NCBI GenBank assembly: GCA_017409845.1
Contig: JAFQRY010000024.1
Coordinates: 37,516 to 101,515, forward strand
DNA: 64,000 bases
Source: Clostridia bacterium
GTDB taxonomy: Bacteria; Bacillota; Clostridia; Oscillospirales; Acutalibacteraceae
Direction: 5' to 3'
Shown here: piece by piece, positions 19,612 to 27,448 of the stretch
Layout of the letters: every line of letters starts with the position of its first letter
How positions within the stretch are numbered: the first letter of the stretch is position 1
Made by a program: the position numbers and the translations under genes
Notes under the pieces: model-generated
Seen by the model: the letters and a program-made list of their open reading frames with translations, nothing else
The model's database searches: none
What the model was told of the DNA's origin: nothing

Positions 19612-20505
19612 TTATTTAAGAATTCCTTCTGCCTTTGCCCAGTCATACCAGACTTCAATTGAGCGTTTTCTTGCGGGACCGAGGTCGTGTGAGCCTCTGG
19701 TGAACCATTTCATATCAATTCCCTGAAGACCGACAAGATATTTTGCACTTGCACAAAAGCCCGAATCAATGCAGTTATCGAGCGAAATAATGTGCTGATG
19801 AGTGATTTTTGCAGCTTCAAGGTCACCGTTTACAAATTCATCCCACATCTTTACAAAAAGACCTGCACCGCAGGAGGTGGGAGTAGCGATAACGCCTCTT
19901 GCACCCTTGAGATATGCATCATAAAGGAAGGGAATGTTTGCCTGAAGAACGTTTGAATCGCCCTGAACAGCGATTTTTGCTTCGATTTCAGGCATTTTGC
20001 AGGTGGTATCCTTGATACCCATGAACTTGCCTGTTGCAGCAAGCTTTCCGTAGGTTACGGAATCCATAAGGTGAGGTCTGAGACCGGGGAACTCATAAAG
20101 GATGATGGGGAGCTCGGTGTGTGAAGCGAGCTGAGTCATATATTCATACATATGGTCAGGCTTATCGCACATACCCTTTGTAACAAAAACAAGACCCGAA
20201 ACGCCCTGCTGCTCAAGCATCTTCATCTCTTCAACCTGAGCATCAAATTCTTTTTCGAGGTTTGCTGTTGCATAAACGGGAACGCCGTCTGAATTCTTTA
20301 CTGCAAGACCTGCGCACTTGATTCTTTCTTCCTGAGTGAGCTCGGTCATTTCCGATGAACCGCAGACCGCGAAAAGATGCTGGGGCTTGAATGCAGCCTG
20401 CCAGGCAACATATTCCTCATAGCATTTGTAGTCGATTGTTCTGTCCCAGTTAAAGGGAGTTAAAAGAAGTGAATAAACACCTGAATATTCGTTGTACTGT
20501 GACAT
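19612..20505 (-). CDS. DHDPS-family lyase (dihydrodipicolinate synthase/N-acetylneuraminate lyase superfamily)
   Basis: 297 residues from ATG 20505, chosen for the AAGGTG site before it and for family length. Class I aldolase TIM barrel with Schiff-base K165 in GIKDTTCK and Y137 in ILYEFPG, matching Lys161/Tyr133 of E. coli DapA. The substrate-loop motif is CGSSEMTELT rather than the GTTGE of DapA, so it is probably a 2-keto acid lyase or dehydratase and not the lysine-pathway enzyme. It lies 17 bases downstream of the PP2C gene start, in the same direction, and is divergent to the MATE gene. Confidence 0.85.
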   Translation of the reverse strand: MSQYNEYSGVYSLLLTPFNWDRTIDYKCYEEYVAWQAAFKPQHLFAVCGSSEMTELTQEERIKCAGLAVKNSDGVPVYATANLEKEFDAQVEEMKMLEQQGVSGLVFVTKGMCDKPDHMYEYMTQLASHTELPIILYEFPGLRPHLMDSVTYGKLAATGKFMGIKDTTCKMPEIEAKIAVQGDSNVLQANIPFLYDAYLKGARGVIATPTSCGAGLFVKMWDEFVNGDLEAAKITHQHIISLDNCIDSGFCASAKYLVGLQGIDMKWFTRGSHDLGPARKRSIEVWYDWAKAEGILK

Positions 20506-20609
20506 AGAAAAAGCACCTTCTTGTAAAATTTTGTTTAATTGCCTATTCATTGATATTATAGCTTACTGTTATTTAAAAATCAATAGTAATAAAGAATTTT
20601 TGAAGGGGA

Positions 20610-20637
20610 TTGACAATTATTTTATTTGCGATATACT
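20610..20637 (+). promoter_or_regulatory. promoter of the MATE gene
   Basis: TTGACA (20610-20615), 16 bases, TATACT (20632-20637). The GTG start at 20672 is 35 bases downstream. Confidence 0.75.
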
Positions 20638-20671
20638 GAAAAAGATTGAAAAGAGGCAGGAGAATAATAAA

Positions 20672-22015
20672 GTGAACAAGAATTTTTTTAAAAATATGGC
20701 GAGGCTTGCTCTTCCGATTGCAATGCAGCAGCTTCTCGTTTCTTGTGCTCAGCTTGTAGATACCGCAATGGTAACACGTCTGGGTAATGTTGTTGTATCA
20801 TCCGTAGGGGTTTCGTCAAGATGGATATTCCTTATGAACCTGTTTTATTTCGGAATTTCATCGGGTTCGGCGGCTCTTATTGCCCAGTTCTGGGGAGCGA
20901 AGGATAAAGAAAACATAAAAAAATCTTACGGAAACGCCCTTGTGTTCGGCGTGGGTGTTGCGGTTGTTTTCAACTGTCTGATGTTCCTTATTCCCGATCT
21001 GCTTATCAGAGTTTTCTCGGATGAGCAGGCGGTTATTGATACCGCTTCGCAGTATATGCGGATTGTTGCTTTCATGGGAATTTTCAGCGCATTCAATCAG
21101 GTGACCTGTACCGCTCTCAGAGCAACCGAAAGAGTAAATGAGCCTCTTTTCACTTCTGTTGCGGCGGTTGTTGTCAACACGGCTCTCAACTATATTCTCA
21201 TTAACGGAAAGCTCGGAATGCCCGCACTCGGAATAAGAGGTGCGGCACTTGCAACGCTTGTTTCAACCGTGTTTCAGTCTGTGCTTCTTATGGTTGTGCT
21301 GCGTACCTCAAAGCAGATTTTCGGCGATCCGATAAAAGATTTTTTCAAACTCAACTCAGCATTCATAAGAAGATTTTCGCTCGTCTGTCTGCCTGTTGTT
21401 TTTAATGAGGCGATGTGGGCAATGGGAACGAATATCTATTCAATGGTTTTTGCAAGGCAGGGCAGCGAGGCATATGCAGGCTACACTATTTTCAGCTCGA
21501 TCGAGCAGGTTGCGTTTGTTTTCTTTGTGGGTATTTGTCATGCGTGCTCTATTATGACCGGCAAAACAATCGGTGAGGGCGATGAAAAAGGTGCATATAA
21601 GCTTGCAAAAAAATTCGTTATTATGACTCCGATAATCGGGGTTATAACGGGCAGCGTGCTTGCCTTTGCACGCAATCCTCTGCTGTCGCTTCTTGATATT
21701 GAAACTCAGGGAGCCTTTGATATTGCCTCAAATCTTATTCTTGTTTACTGTTTATGGCTGCCGGTGAGAAATATTCCGTATACGCTCATTGTCGGTACCT
21801 TCCGTGCAGGAGGCGATACAAAAATCGGCATAGTTTATGACTGCCTGTCACTCTATCTGATAAGCGTACCCGTTATTATCATTCTCGGTCTGGTTGTTAA
21901 GGTTGATTTTGTTTATCTTATCGCTGCAATGTATGTTTGCGAGGATCTTCCTAAAACCATAATGAGCCTTGCACGCTTCAGAAGCAGAAAATGGATCAGG
22001 AATCTGACAAAATAA
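20672..22015 (+). CDS. MATE-family multidrug/cation efflux protein
   Basis: 447 residues from GTG 20672 (GGCAGGAG before it; longer in-frame starts would lie upstream of the promoter). Twelve membrane helices in two halves. NorM-like signatures are RLALPIAMQQLLVSCAQLVDTAM and VGTFRAGGDTKIG near the end. MATE exporters swap drugs or metabolites for Na+ or H+. It stands alone, upstream of the AcnX pair. Confidence 0.92.
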   Translation: MNKNFFKNMARLALPIAMQQLLVSCAQLVDTAMVTRLGNVVVSSVGVSSRWIFLMNLFYFGISSGSAALIAQFWGAKDKENIKKSYGNALVFGVGVAVVFNCLMFLIPDLLIRVFSDEQAVIDTASQYMRIVAFMGIFSAFNQVTCTALRATERVNEPLFTSVAAVVVNTALNYILINGKLGMPALGIRGAALATLVSTVFQSVLLMVVLRTSKQIFGDPIKDFFKLNSAFIRRFSLVCLPVVFNEAMWAMGTNIYSMVFARQGSEAYAGYTIFSSIEQVAFVFFVGICHACSIMTGKTIGEGDEKGAYKLAKKFVIMTPIIGVITGSVLAFARNPLLSLLDIETQGAFDIASNLILVYCLWLPVRNIPYTLIVGTFRAGGDTKIGIVYDCLSLYLISVPVIIILGLVVKVDFVYLIAAMYVCEDLPKTIMSLARFRSRKWIRNLTK

Positions 22016-22039
22016 ATGTTGAAATGTTGCAAAAAAGTG

Positions 22040-22068
22040 TTGATTTAGTATGTTTAAAATGTTACAAT
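22040..22068 (+). promoter_or_regulatory. promoter of the AcnX operon
   Basis: TTGATT (22040-22045), 17 bases, TACAAT (22063-22068), then GAAAGGAAAG before the ATG at 22104. Confidence 0.6.
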
Positions 22069-22103
22069 AAAATAAAAAAATTATAATGAAAGGAAAGTTC
22101 ATT

Positions 22104-23390
22104 ATGGAATACAAAATGATTCTCACTCCCGAAGAGCAGGATATACTTAACGGCTCAAAGGGTGAGGCAATGGCAAAGGTTATGAAAACCCTTGTTCTTT
22201 ACGGTGAAGCCTTCGGTGCAACAAAGATGGTTCCCGTTGAAAGCAAGATGGGTCATCTCGTTACAAGCTTCGGTCTCAAGGTTATGAAGCCTGTTTATGA
22301 CCTTATGGATCAGCTTATCGCAGGCGGTGCACTCTCGCAGCAGAAGTTCTCCGTTGACCCCAAGCCCCTCGATCCCAAGGTTCCCGCAAACTTCCTTCAG
22401 AAGCTCATTTTCAACAAGTTCATGTACAGCATGCAGGACAGCTATGATGCACAGCTTTCAAAGCTCGGTCTTATTGATGATAAGTCATATACCTGCACAT
22501 GCTATATGGACGAAGTAGGCAATGTTCCCAAGAAGGGCGAGGTTCTTTCATGGGCAGAGTCATCGGCTGTTGTTTATGCAAACTCCGTTCTCGGTGCACG
22601 CTGCAACAGAAACTCAGGCATCATCGAGCTTTTCGGCTCAATCGTCGGCAGAGTTCCTTATTTCGGACTTGTTACCGATGAAGGCAGAAAGGCAACATGG
22701 ATTGTTGAAGTCAAAACAACAAAGAAGCCCGAAGCTCAGATTCTCGGCTCTGCAATCGGTATGAAGGTTATGGAAGATGTTCCCTATATCAAGGGCCTTG
22801 ATAAGTGGATCGGCACAGAGCTCAACGGCGATACCAAGGCATATCTCAAGGATTTCGGTGCAGCAACCGCATCAAACGGTGCAGTCGGTCTTTATCATAT
22901 CGCAAACCTCACTCCCGAAGCAGTTGAATCGGGCGAAAGCCTCATTGCCGAAGGTGCTCAGGTTTATGTTGTTGACGATGCCGAGCTTGCAAGAGTTCAG
23001 GCAAACTATCCCGTTATGTGGAAAGATAAGAATGCAAAGCCCAAGCTCTGCTTCGTTGGCTGCCCCCATCTTTCACATGCTCAGCTTATTGAGTGGACCG
23101 ATAATGTTGTTGCAGGTCTTAAGAAGAACGGCCTCAAGAAGGTTTCAATCCCCACCGTATTCACAGCTGCTCCCGCAGTTGTTGAAGCCTTCAACAAAAC
23201 TCCCTATGCTGCAAAGCTTAAGGAAACAGGCGTTATTCTCAGCTACATCTGTCCGCTTATGTATATGAATAATCCTCTTTGCAAGAAGATGCCCGTTATC
23301 ACCAACTCCAACAAGCTCAGAACATACACAACCTCTCGCTATTACAGAAGCGAAGAGATTCTCGATATCATCACAAAGGAGGCAAAGTAA
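22104..23390 (+). CDS. aconitase X large (catalytic) subunit
   Basis: 428 residues of the AcnX catalytic family (DUF521) from ATG 22104. It starts with the typical LTPEEQDILNGSKGEAMAKVMK and contains ESSAVVYANSVLGARCNRNSG, CFVGCPHLS and SYICPLMYM, which hold the Fe-S ligand cysteines. Known relatives are cis-3-hydroxy-L-proline dehydratase in bacteria and mevalonate-5-phosphate dehydratase in archaea; in a bacterium the former is more likely. The codon choice (CTC, AAG, ATC) is more biased than in neighbours, suggesting high expression. The small subunit follows 1 base after the stop. Confidence 0.9.
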   Translation: MEYKMILTPEEQDILNGSKGEAMAKVMKTLVLYGEAFGATKMVPVESKMGHLVTSFGLKVMKPVYDLMDQLIAGGALSQQKFSVDPKPLDPKVPANFLQKLIFNKFMYSMQDSYDAQLSKLGLIDDKSYTCTCYMDEVGNVPKKGEVLSWAESSAVVYANSVLGARCNRNSGIIELFGSIVGRVPYFGLVTDEGRKATWIVEVKTTKKPEAQILGSAIGMKVMEDVPYIKGLDKWIGTELNGDTKAYLKDFGAATASNGAVGLYHIANLTPEAVESGESLIAEGAQVYVVDDAELARVQANYPVMWKDKNAKPKLCFVGCPHLSHAQLIEWTDNVVAGLKKNGLKKVSIPTVFTAAPAVVEAFNKTPYAAKLKETGVILSYICPLMYMNNPLCKKMPVITNSNKLRTYTTSRYYRSEEILDIITKEAK

Positions 23391-23391
23391 G

Positions 23392-23832
23392 ATGAAACAG
23401 TTCAAAGGACGTCCCGTTGTTGCAGGTAAGTGCACAGCTTCAGCTCTTGTTTCTCACGGCGGTTTCAACACTCTCGCCTCTTTCCAGAACGCACTTCAGT
23501 TCGGCGATAAGGAAGCAAAATGCGGCGACCAGAATAATGCTGACCTTTACGGCAAGCCCATGGTAAATACCGCACTCTGCCTTCCTCAGACCATCGGTTC
23601 AACAACAGGCGGCATGGTTCTCTACTGTGCAAACGCAATGAAGAGAAATCCTACCTGCATGCTTTTCTCGGAGCACATTGACTCTCTCGCATGTGCAGGT
23701 GCCGTTCTTGCTGCTGTCTGGGCAGATGAACCCATGATAACCGTTGACTGCCTCGGTCAGGAATTCCTTGATTACGTCAAGGACGGAATGAAAATTACCG
23801 TTGCTGAAGACGGCACTGTTACGGTTGAATAA
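23392..23832 (+). CDS. aconitase X swivel (small) subunit
   Basis: 146 residues of the AcnX swivel family (DUF126): FKGRPVVAGKCTASALVS, LPQTIGSTTGG and FSEHIDSLACAG. It forms the active heteromer with the large subunit encoded directly upstream; GGAGG lies inside the large-subunit 3' end. In some bacteria the two are fused; here they are separate and presumably made in equal amounts. Confidence 0.9.
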   Translation: MKQFKGRPVVAGKCTASALVSHGGFNTLASFQNALQFGDKEAKCGDQNNADLYGKPMVNTALCLPQTIGSTTGGMVLYCANAMKRNPTCMLFSEHIDSLACAGAVLAAVWADEPMITVDCLGQEFLDYVKDGMKITVAEDGTVTVE

Positions 23833-23839
23833 TTGAAAG

Positions 23840-23870
23840 AATCTCCACTGTTAACCGGTGGAGATTTTTT
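23840..23870 (+). terminator. terminator of the AcnX operon
   Basis: AATCTCCAC / GTGGAGATT stem with a 9-base loop, then TTTT. Confidence 0.8.
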
Positions 23871-23954
23871 ATGAAAAATTTCAGACCAAGTGTTCTTTTT
23901 GTTCGTCTTATAAGTGTAAAGGGGAAAAATCCCCGAAAAAAGGAGGCATAAAAT

Positions 23955-24677
23955 ATGAACAAACTCAAAAAAACACTTTCACTTATTCTGCTGCTTATGC
24001 TTGCTGTTTGTCTTACAAGCTGCACCTCTGCTGTCAATAATGCGGTTTTTATCAGCAGGTCAACAAACTTTGAGATTCCCGATGAATCGGCAGGAATAGT
24101 GATGAATCCCGGAAAACTTGTATATGCTGATGTTGAAAACATAAGCAAAGAGCTTGGTGCGGAATTCCCCGAAGAAGATATTTCAGTTGTTCCCGTTTAT
24201 AATAATGAAGCAAATAAATTTGCAAATGATGAAACAATTTACGTTTACGGTGTTGATCCGGAATTTGCCGCACACCTCGGACTTGAAGAAATGAAAAACG
24301 GTATCGCTTACTTTCCGACAGAGCAGAGCGGAGAACTTGAACTTGAAATCTGTGTGCTCACCGAAGAAACTCCCGACGGTTTAACTTTCGGTGAAACTGC
24401 TTATATGACACTCGTTGCACAGACAGGTGTATCGGAAAAGGGGCTTTTAAAGAAGCTCAGGGATGAATACCTTATGCCCGGTATGCTTGAAGAGCAGATT
24501 TGCTTTGTTACCACGGAAACCTTTCTTGAAATAACATCATTGTCTCTCGGCAATGATGTGAATACTTTTGAAGAAGCGGAAAAGACAAGCAGCATAGTCG
24601 AAATGATCGGTATCTATATTTGTGCAGAAAATACCGAAGAAATCAGGTCTTGTCTTACAGAACTCAAGTATGAATAA
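23955..24677 (+). CDS. lipoprotein of unknown function
   Basis: 240 residues with a lipoprotein signal (LILLLMLAVCLTSC, Cys about 23). The rest is acidic, mixed alpha/beta, with IYVYGVDPEFAAHLGLEEM and EETPDGLTFGETAYM, which faintly recall the outer domain of MacB/FtsX-type ABC proteins; no transporter is nearby. AAAAGGAGGC lies before the ATG. The leader contains GTTCGTCTTATAAG (about 23901-23914), reminiscent of an ECF-sigma -10 element, but I see no matching -35. Confidence 0.6.
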   Translation: MNKLKKTLSLILLLMLAVCLTSCTSAVNNAVFISRSTNFEIPDESAGIVMNPGKLVYADVENISKELGAEFPEEDISVVPVYNNEANKFANDETIYVYGVDPEFAAHLGLEEMKNGIAYFPTEQSGELELEICVLTEETPDGLTFGETAYMTLVAQTGVSEKGLLKKLRDEYLMPGMLEEQICFVTTETFLEITSLSLGNDVNTFEEAEKTSSIVEMIGIYICAENTEEIRSCLTELKYE

Positions 24678-24687
24678 TTCTGGAAAA

Positions 24688-25068
24688 TTAAAGTATATTC
24701 TCAATACTTATTTTCTCGGCATTGAGCAGGTTTTCTATCTGATTTATTGCTTCTATGCATTTCAGCTTGAATTCTTCGCGGTCGGAATGTTCAATTATAA
24801 TCGGCAGGGCGGTTATATTTTCTTCAAGCACATCCATTCCCTCATGCATGACAATTGAGTGAAGAATAACCGAGGATTTCTCCCATTTGCGGAGCAAATC
24901 CCCGGTTTTTTTATTCAGGATTAAATCATTTTCCGTTTCGGCACAGTCGATTATTTCTTCAACAGAATATAAAAGAGAGCTCATTTCTCTTCTGAAAACA
25001 TATCCCGACCACAGAGAAAGAAAAACGGCAAAAGCAAGCAAAATGACGGCTGCGGCTGTTCTTTTCAA
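24688..25068 (-). CDS. DUF4363-family protein
   Basis: 126 residues: an N-terminal membrane helix (AAAVILLAFAVFLSLWSGYVF) and a helical outer domain with LLRKWEKSSVILHSIVMHEGMD, typical of DUF4363. It overlaps the DUF421 gene by ATGA, the usual pairing in Clostridia, where the two membrane proteins probably act together. Function unknown. Confidence 0.85.
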   Translation of the reverse strand: MKRTAAAVILLAFAVFLSLWSGYVFRREMSSLLYSVEEIIDCAETENDLILNKKTGDLLRKWEKSSVILHSIVMHEGMDVLEENITALPIIIEHSDREEFKLKCIEAINQIENLLNAEKISIENIL

Positions 25069-25742
25069 TTTTCGGCATCCTTTCTTGCAAGAAAAATTAT
25101 TCCGTCCTTGCCGACGGTCATTATCAGTATTTCATCAAGCGGAATTTTGCTTGAAAGAATGAACTTCTTGATTTTATCGGGTTCGATTTGCGACTGCTCA
25201 ACGGCATCTTCAACAATTTTTCCGTCACATACAACCGCAAACGGCATACCGTCATCTGCAGGCATGATTCCGAGGTCTTTGGCGGTTGAATTGCGGTTTT
25301 CGGGCTTCGGCAGCACGCTGATTTTTCCGTTGGTTTCAAAAATTGCATACGAAACAACCGAAACATCAAAAACATCCTTTTGACGCAGCAACGACATCAG
25401 GTCGTTTACCGACATTCTCAGCTTTTTCAGAGCCTTCATATCTATTTTACCATCGCGGATAACAATAACGGGATGCCCCTGAATTACGGAGCGGATTTTA
25501 TTGCTTTTGAGTCCGATGACGGATGAAAAAATTTCATATGCAACGAGTGCAAAAAGAGCAACTATCGAATGCAGAACGGGTACTCTGTTATCCTGCATGG
25601 GGATTGATGCAATTTCCGAAAGCAGAATGGTAACAACAAGCTCCGACGGCTGCAGCTCGCCTATCTGTCTTTTTCCCATAAGCCGCATGAGAAATATGAT
25701 TGTGATGTAGAGTATGGTTGCTCTTATCAGCGTAACAGCCAA
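25065..25742 (-). CDS. DUF421 (YetF/YcaP-like) membrane protein
   Basis: 225 residues with a TTG start (AAGGGTGA before it). Three membrane helices in the first 80 residues with FLMRLMGKRQIGELQPSELV, then the soluble YetF-type domain (VIRDGKIDMKALKKLRMSVNDL, LLRQKDVFDVSVVSYAIFE). A frequent gene of spore formers; in B. subtilis relatives are linked to sporulation and the envelope. Translationally coupled to the DUF4363 gene. Confidence 0.93.
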   Translation of the reverse strand: MAVTLIRATILYITIIFLMRLMGKRQIGELQPSELVVTILLSEIASIPMQDNRVPVLHSIVALFALVAYEIFSSVIGLKSNKIRSVIQGHPVIVIRDGKIDMKALKKLRMSVNDLMSLLRQKDVFDVSVVSYAIFETNGKISVLPKPENRNSTAKDLGIMPADDGMPFAVVCDGKIVEDAVEQSQIEPDKIKKFILSSKIPLDEILIMTVGKDGIIFLARKDAEN

Positions 25743-25787
25743 AAAATCACCCTTTCGGATTTATTATGCTTCATTGCAAGGTAATTA

Positions 25788-25816
25788 TTGACTAAAAAAA
25801 TTATTTGTTGTATTAT
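25788..25816 (+). promoter_or_regulatory. promoter of the ROK-SIS-GH2 operon
   Basis: TTGACT (25788-25793), 17 bases, TATTAT (25811-25816), 30 bases before the ROK start. Confidence 0.75.
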
Positions 25817-25845
25817 AAGGGAAACATTGACACGGGCGGTGAATT

Positions 25846-26802
25846 ATGAAATATTATCTCGGCATGGATGTAGGCGGTACAAAATGTGCCGTTGTTCTCA
25901 GTGAAACCGATGCGGTTTGCATCATGGATAAAATCCGCTTTGATACAAATGCGGAAAGAGGATATTCTGAAATCATTGCGGAGCTTATTTCGTCTGCCCG
26001 TGAAATAATGCACAGAAACGGAATTGCTTCAGAGGATATTGTTGCATGCGGAATAAGCTGCGGAGGTCCTCTTGACAGCAACAAAGGAATAATCATGTCG
26101 CCTCCCAATCTGCCTGACTGGGATAATGTTCCGCTTGCGGATATGATAACCGATGCTCTCGGTATTCCCTGCAAGGTCAGAAATGATGCGGATGCATGTG
26201 CCATTGCCGAATGGAAATTCGGTGCGGGCAGGGGTGCCGAAAACATGGTTTTTCTCACCTTCGGCACCGGCATGGGTGCAGGGCTTATTCTCAACGGCAG
26301 ACCCTATCCGGGCTCGTGCGGAACGGCAGGTGAGGTCGGTCATATCAGGCTTGATGCCGACGGTCCCGTTGCCTACGGAAAAGCAGGCTCGTTTGAAGGC
26401 TTCTGCAGCGGCTCGGGCATTGCCGCCATGGCAAAGCAGATGCTTTCAATTTATAACGGAAACACGATTATTCCGAGAGATAATGTAACGGCAAAAACCG
26501 TCGCAGAGGCTGCTGTCAAGGGCGATAAGCTTGCAAATGCCATTTACCGCAGATGCGGTGAAAAGCTCGGGCTCGGTCTTTCGGTTATTATTGATATTCT
26601 CAATCCCGAAAAAATTGTTATCGGAAGTATTTATCAGCGCTCGGGATTTTTGCTTGAAAATTCAATGCGTGATACAATAAAAAAAGAAGCACTTGCTGTT
26701 TCTGCGGAGCATTGCGAAATTGTTCCTGCAATGCTCGGTGACGATATCGGTGATTTTGCTGCAATCGGAGTTGCAAAGGACTATGCGGAGGAATGCTTAT
26801 GA
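25846..26802 (+). CDS. ROK-family sugar kinase
   Basis: 318 residues. Phosphate-binding DVGGTKCAVVLSE at the N-terminus, CGGPLDSNKGIIMSPPNLPDW, catalytic NDADACAIAE and GTGMGAGLILNGRPYPGSCG. Typical ROK kinases then have a CxCGxxGC zinc site; here the segment reads GKAGSFEGFCSGSG, so zinc is absent. It probably phosphorylates a hexose or amino sugar in the cytoplasm. The SIS isomerase overlaps its end by ATGA and a GH2 hydrolase follows: liberate the sugar, phosphorylate, isomerise. Confidence 0.9.
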   Translation: MKYYLGMDVGGTKCAVVLSETDAVCIMDKIRFDTNAERGYSEIIAELISSAREIMHRNGIASEDIVACGISCGGPLDSNKGIIMSPPNLPDWDNVPLADMITDALGIPCKVRNDADACAIAEWKFGAGRGAENMVFLTFGTGMGAGLILNGRPYPGSCGTAGEVGHIRLDADGPVAYGKAGSFEGFCSGSGIAAMAKQMLSIYNGNTIIPRDNVTAKTVAEAAVKGDKLANAIYRRCGEKLGLGLSVIIDILNPEKIVIGSIYQRSGFLLENSMRDTIKKEALAVSAEHCEIVPAMLGDDIGDFAAIGVAKDYAEECL

Positions 26803-27422
26803 CGGATAACAGAATTTTCAATGAGCTTATTGAAAGATATCCTGCTCTTTCCGCATGTGCGGATGATATATACAAGTCATATGAAATTATGGCGGAATGC
26901 CTTGAAAACGGCGGAAAGATTCTTTGTTGCGGCAACGGCGGCTCTGCTGCTGACTGCGACCATTTTGCAGGCGAGCTTTTAAAAGGCTTCCTCAAAAAAA
27001 GACCTCTTTCGGAGGCTGAAAAGGCAAAATTCGGCGATAAACATATCGCAAACAATCTTCAGAAGGGTCTTCCTGTTATTTCTCTTTGTGCACACACGGC
27101 ACTTATGACCGCATATTCAAACGATGCAGAAAGTTCTCTCGTCTTTGCTCAGCAGGTTTATGCCTATGCAAAAAGCGGAGATGTGCTTCTTTGTTTAAGT
27201 ACCTCGGGCAACTCGGCAAATGTTATTTTTGCTGCAGAAACCGCAATTGCGGCAGATGTGAAGGTTATATCCGTAACGGGTGAGAGAATAAGCCCGCTCA
27301 GAAGATTTTCAGATGTGTGCATCAATCTTCCCGAATCCGAAACCTTCAAGGTGCAGGAGCTTACTTTGCCCGTATATCATTGCCTTGCTGCAATGATTGA
27401 GGATAAATTTTTTGAAGAATAA
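26799..27422 (+). CDS. SIS-domain phosphosugar isomerase (GmhA-like)
   Basis: 207 residues from ATG 26799, whose ATGA overlaps the kinase stop; GGAGG lies before it. One SIS domain: CCGNGGSAADCDHFAGEL (sugar-phosphate loop), AYSNDAESSLVFAQQV and LSTSGNSANVIFAAETA. Closest in layout to sedoheptulose-7-phosphate isomerase GmhA, but no heptose-pathway gene is adjacent. In this operon it more likely isomerises a sugar phosphate made by the ROK kinase. Confidence 0.87.
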   Translation: MTDNRIFNELIERYPALSACADDIYKSYEIMAECLENGGKILCCGNGGSAADCDHFAGELLKGFLKKRPLSEAEKAKFGDKHIANNLQKGLPVISLCAHTALMTAYSNDAESSLVFAQQVYAYAKSGDVLLCLSTSGNSANVIFAAETAIAADVKVISVTGERISPLRRFSDVCINLPESETFKVQELTLPVYHCLAAMIEDKFFEE

Positions 27423-27448
27423 AACAAATTCCAAAGGAGATTTTTATT

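Noticed and set aside
23880-23954. ECF-sigma-type promoter for the lipoprotein gene
   Set aside because: Only a -10-like CGTCTTAT is visible; no convincing -35 at the right distance and no sigma factor gene nearby, so it is not listed as a feature.
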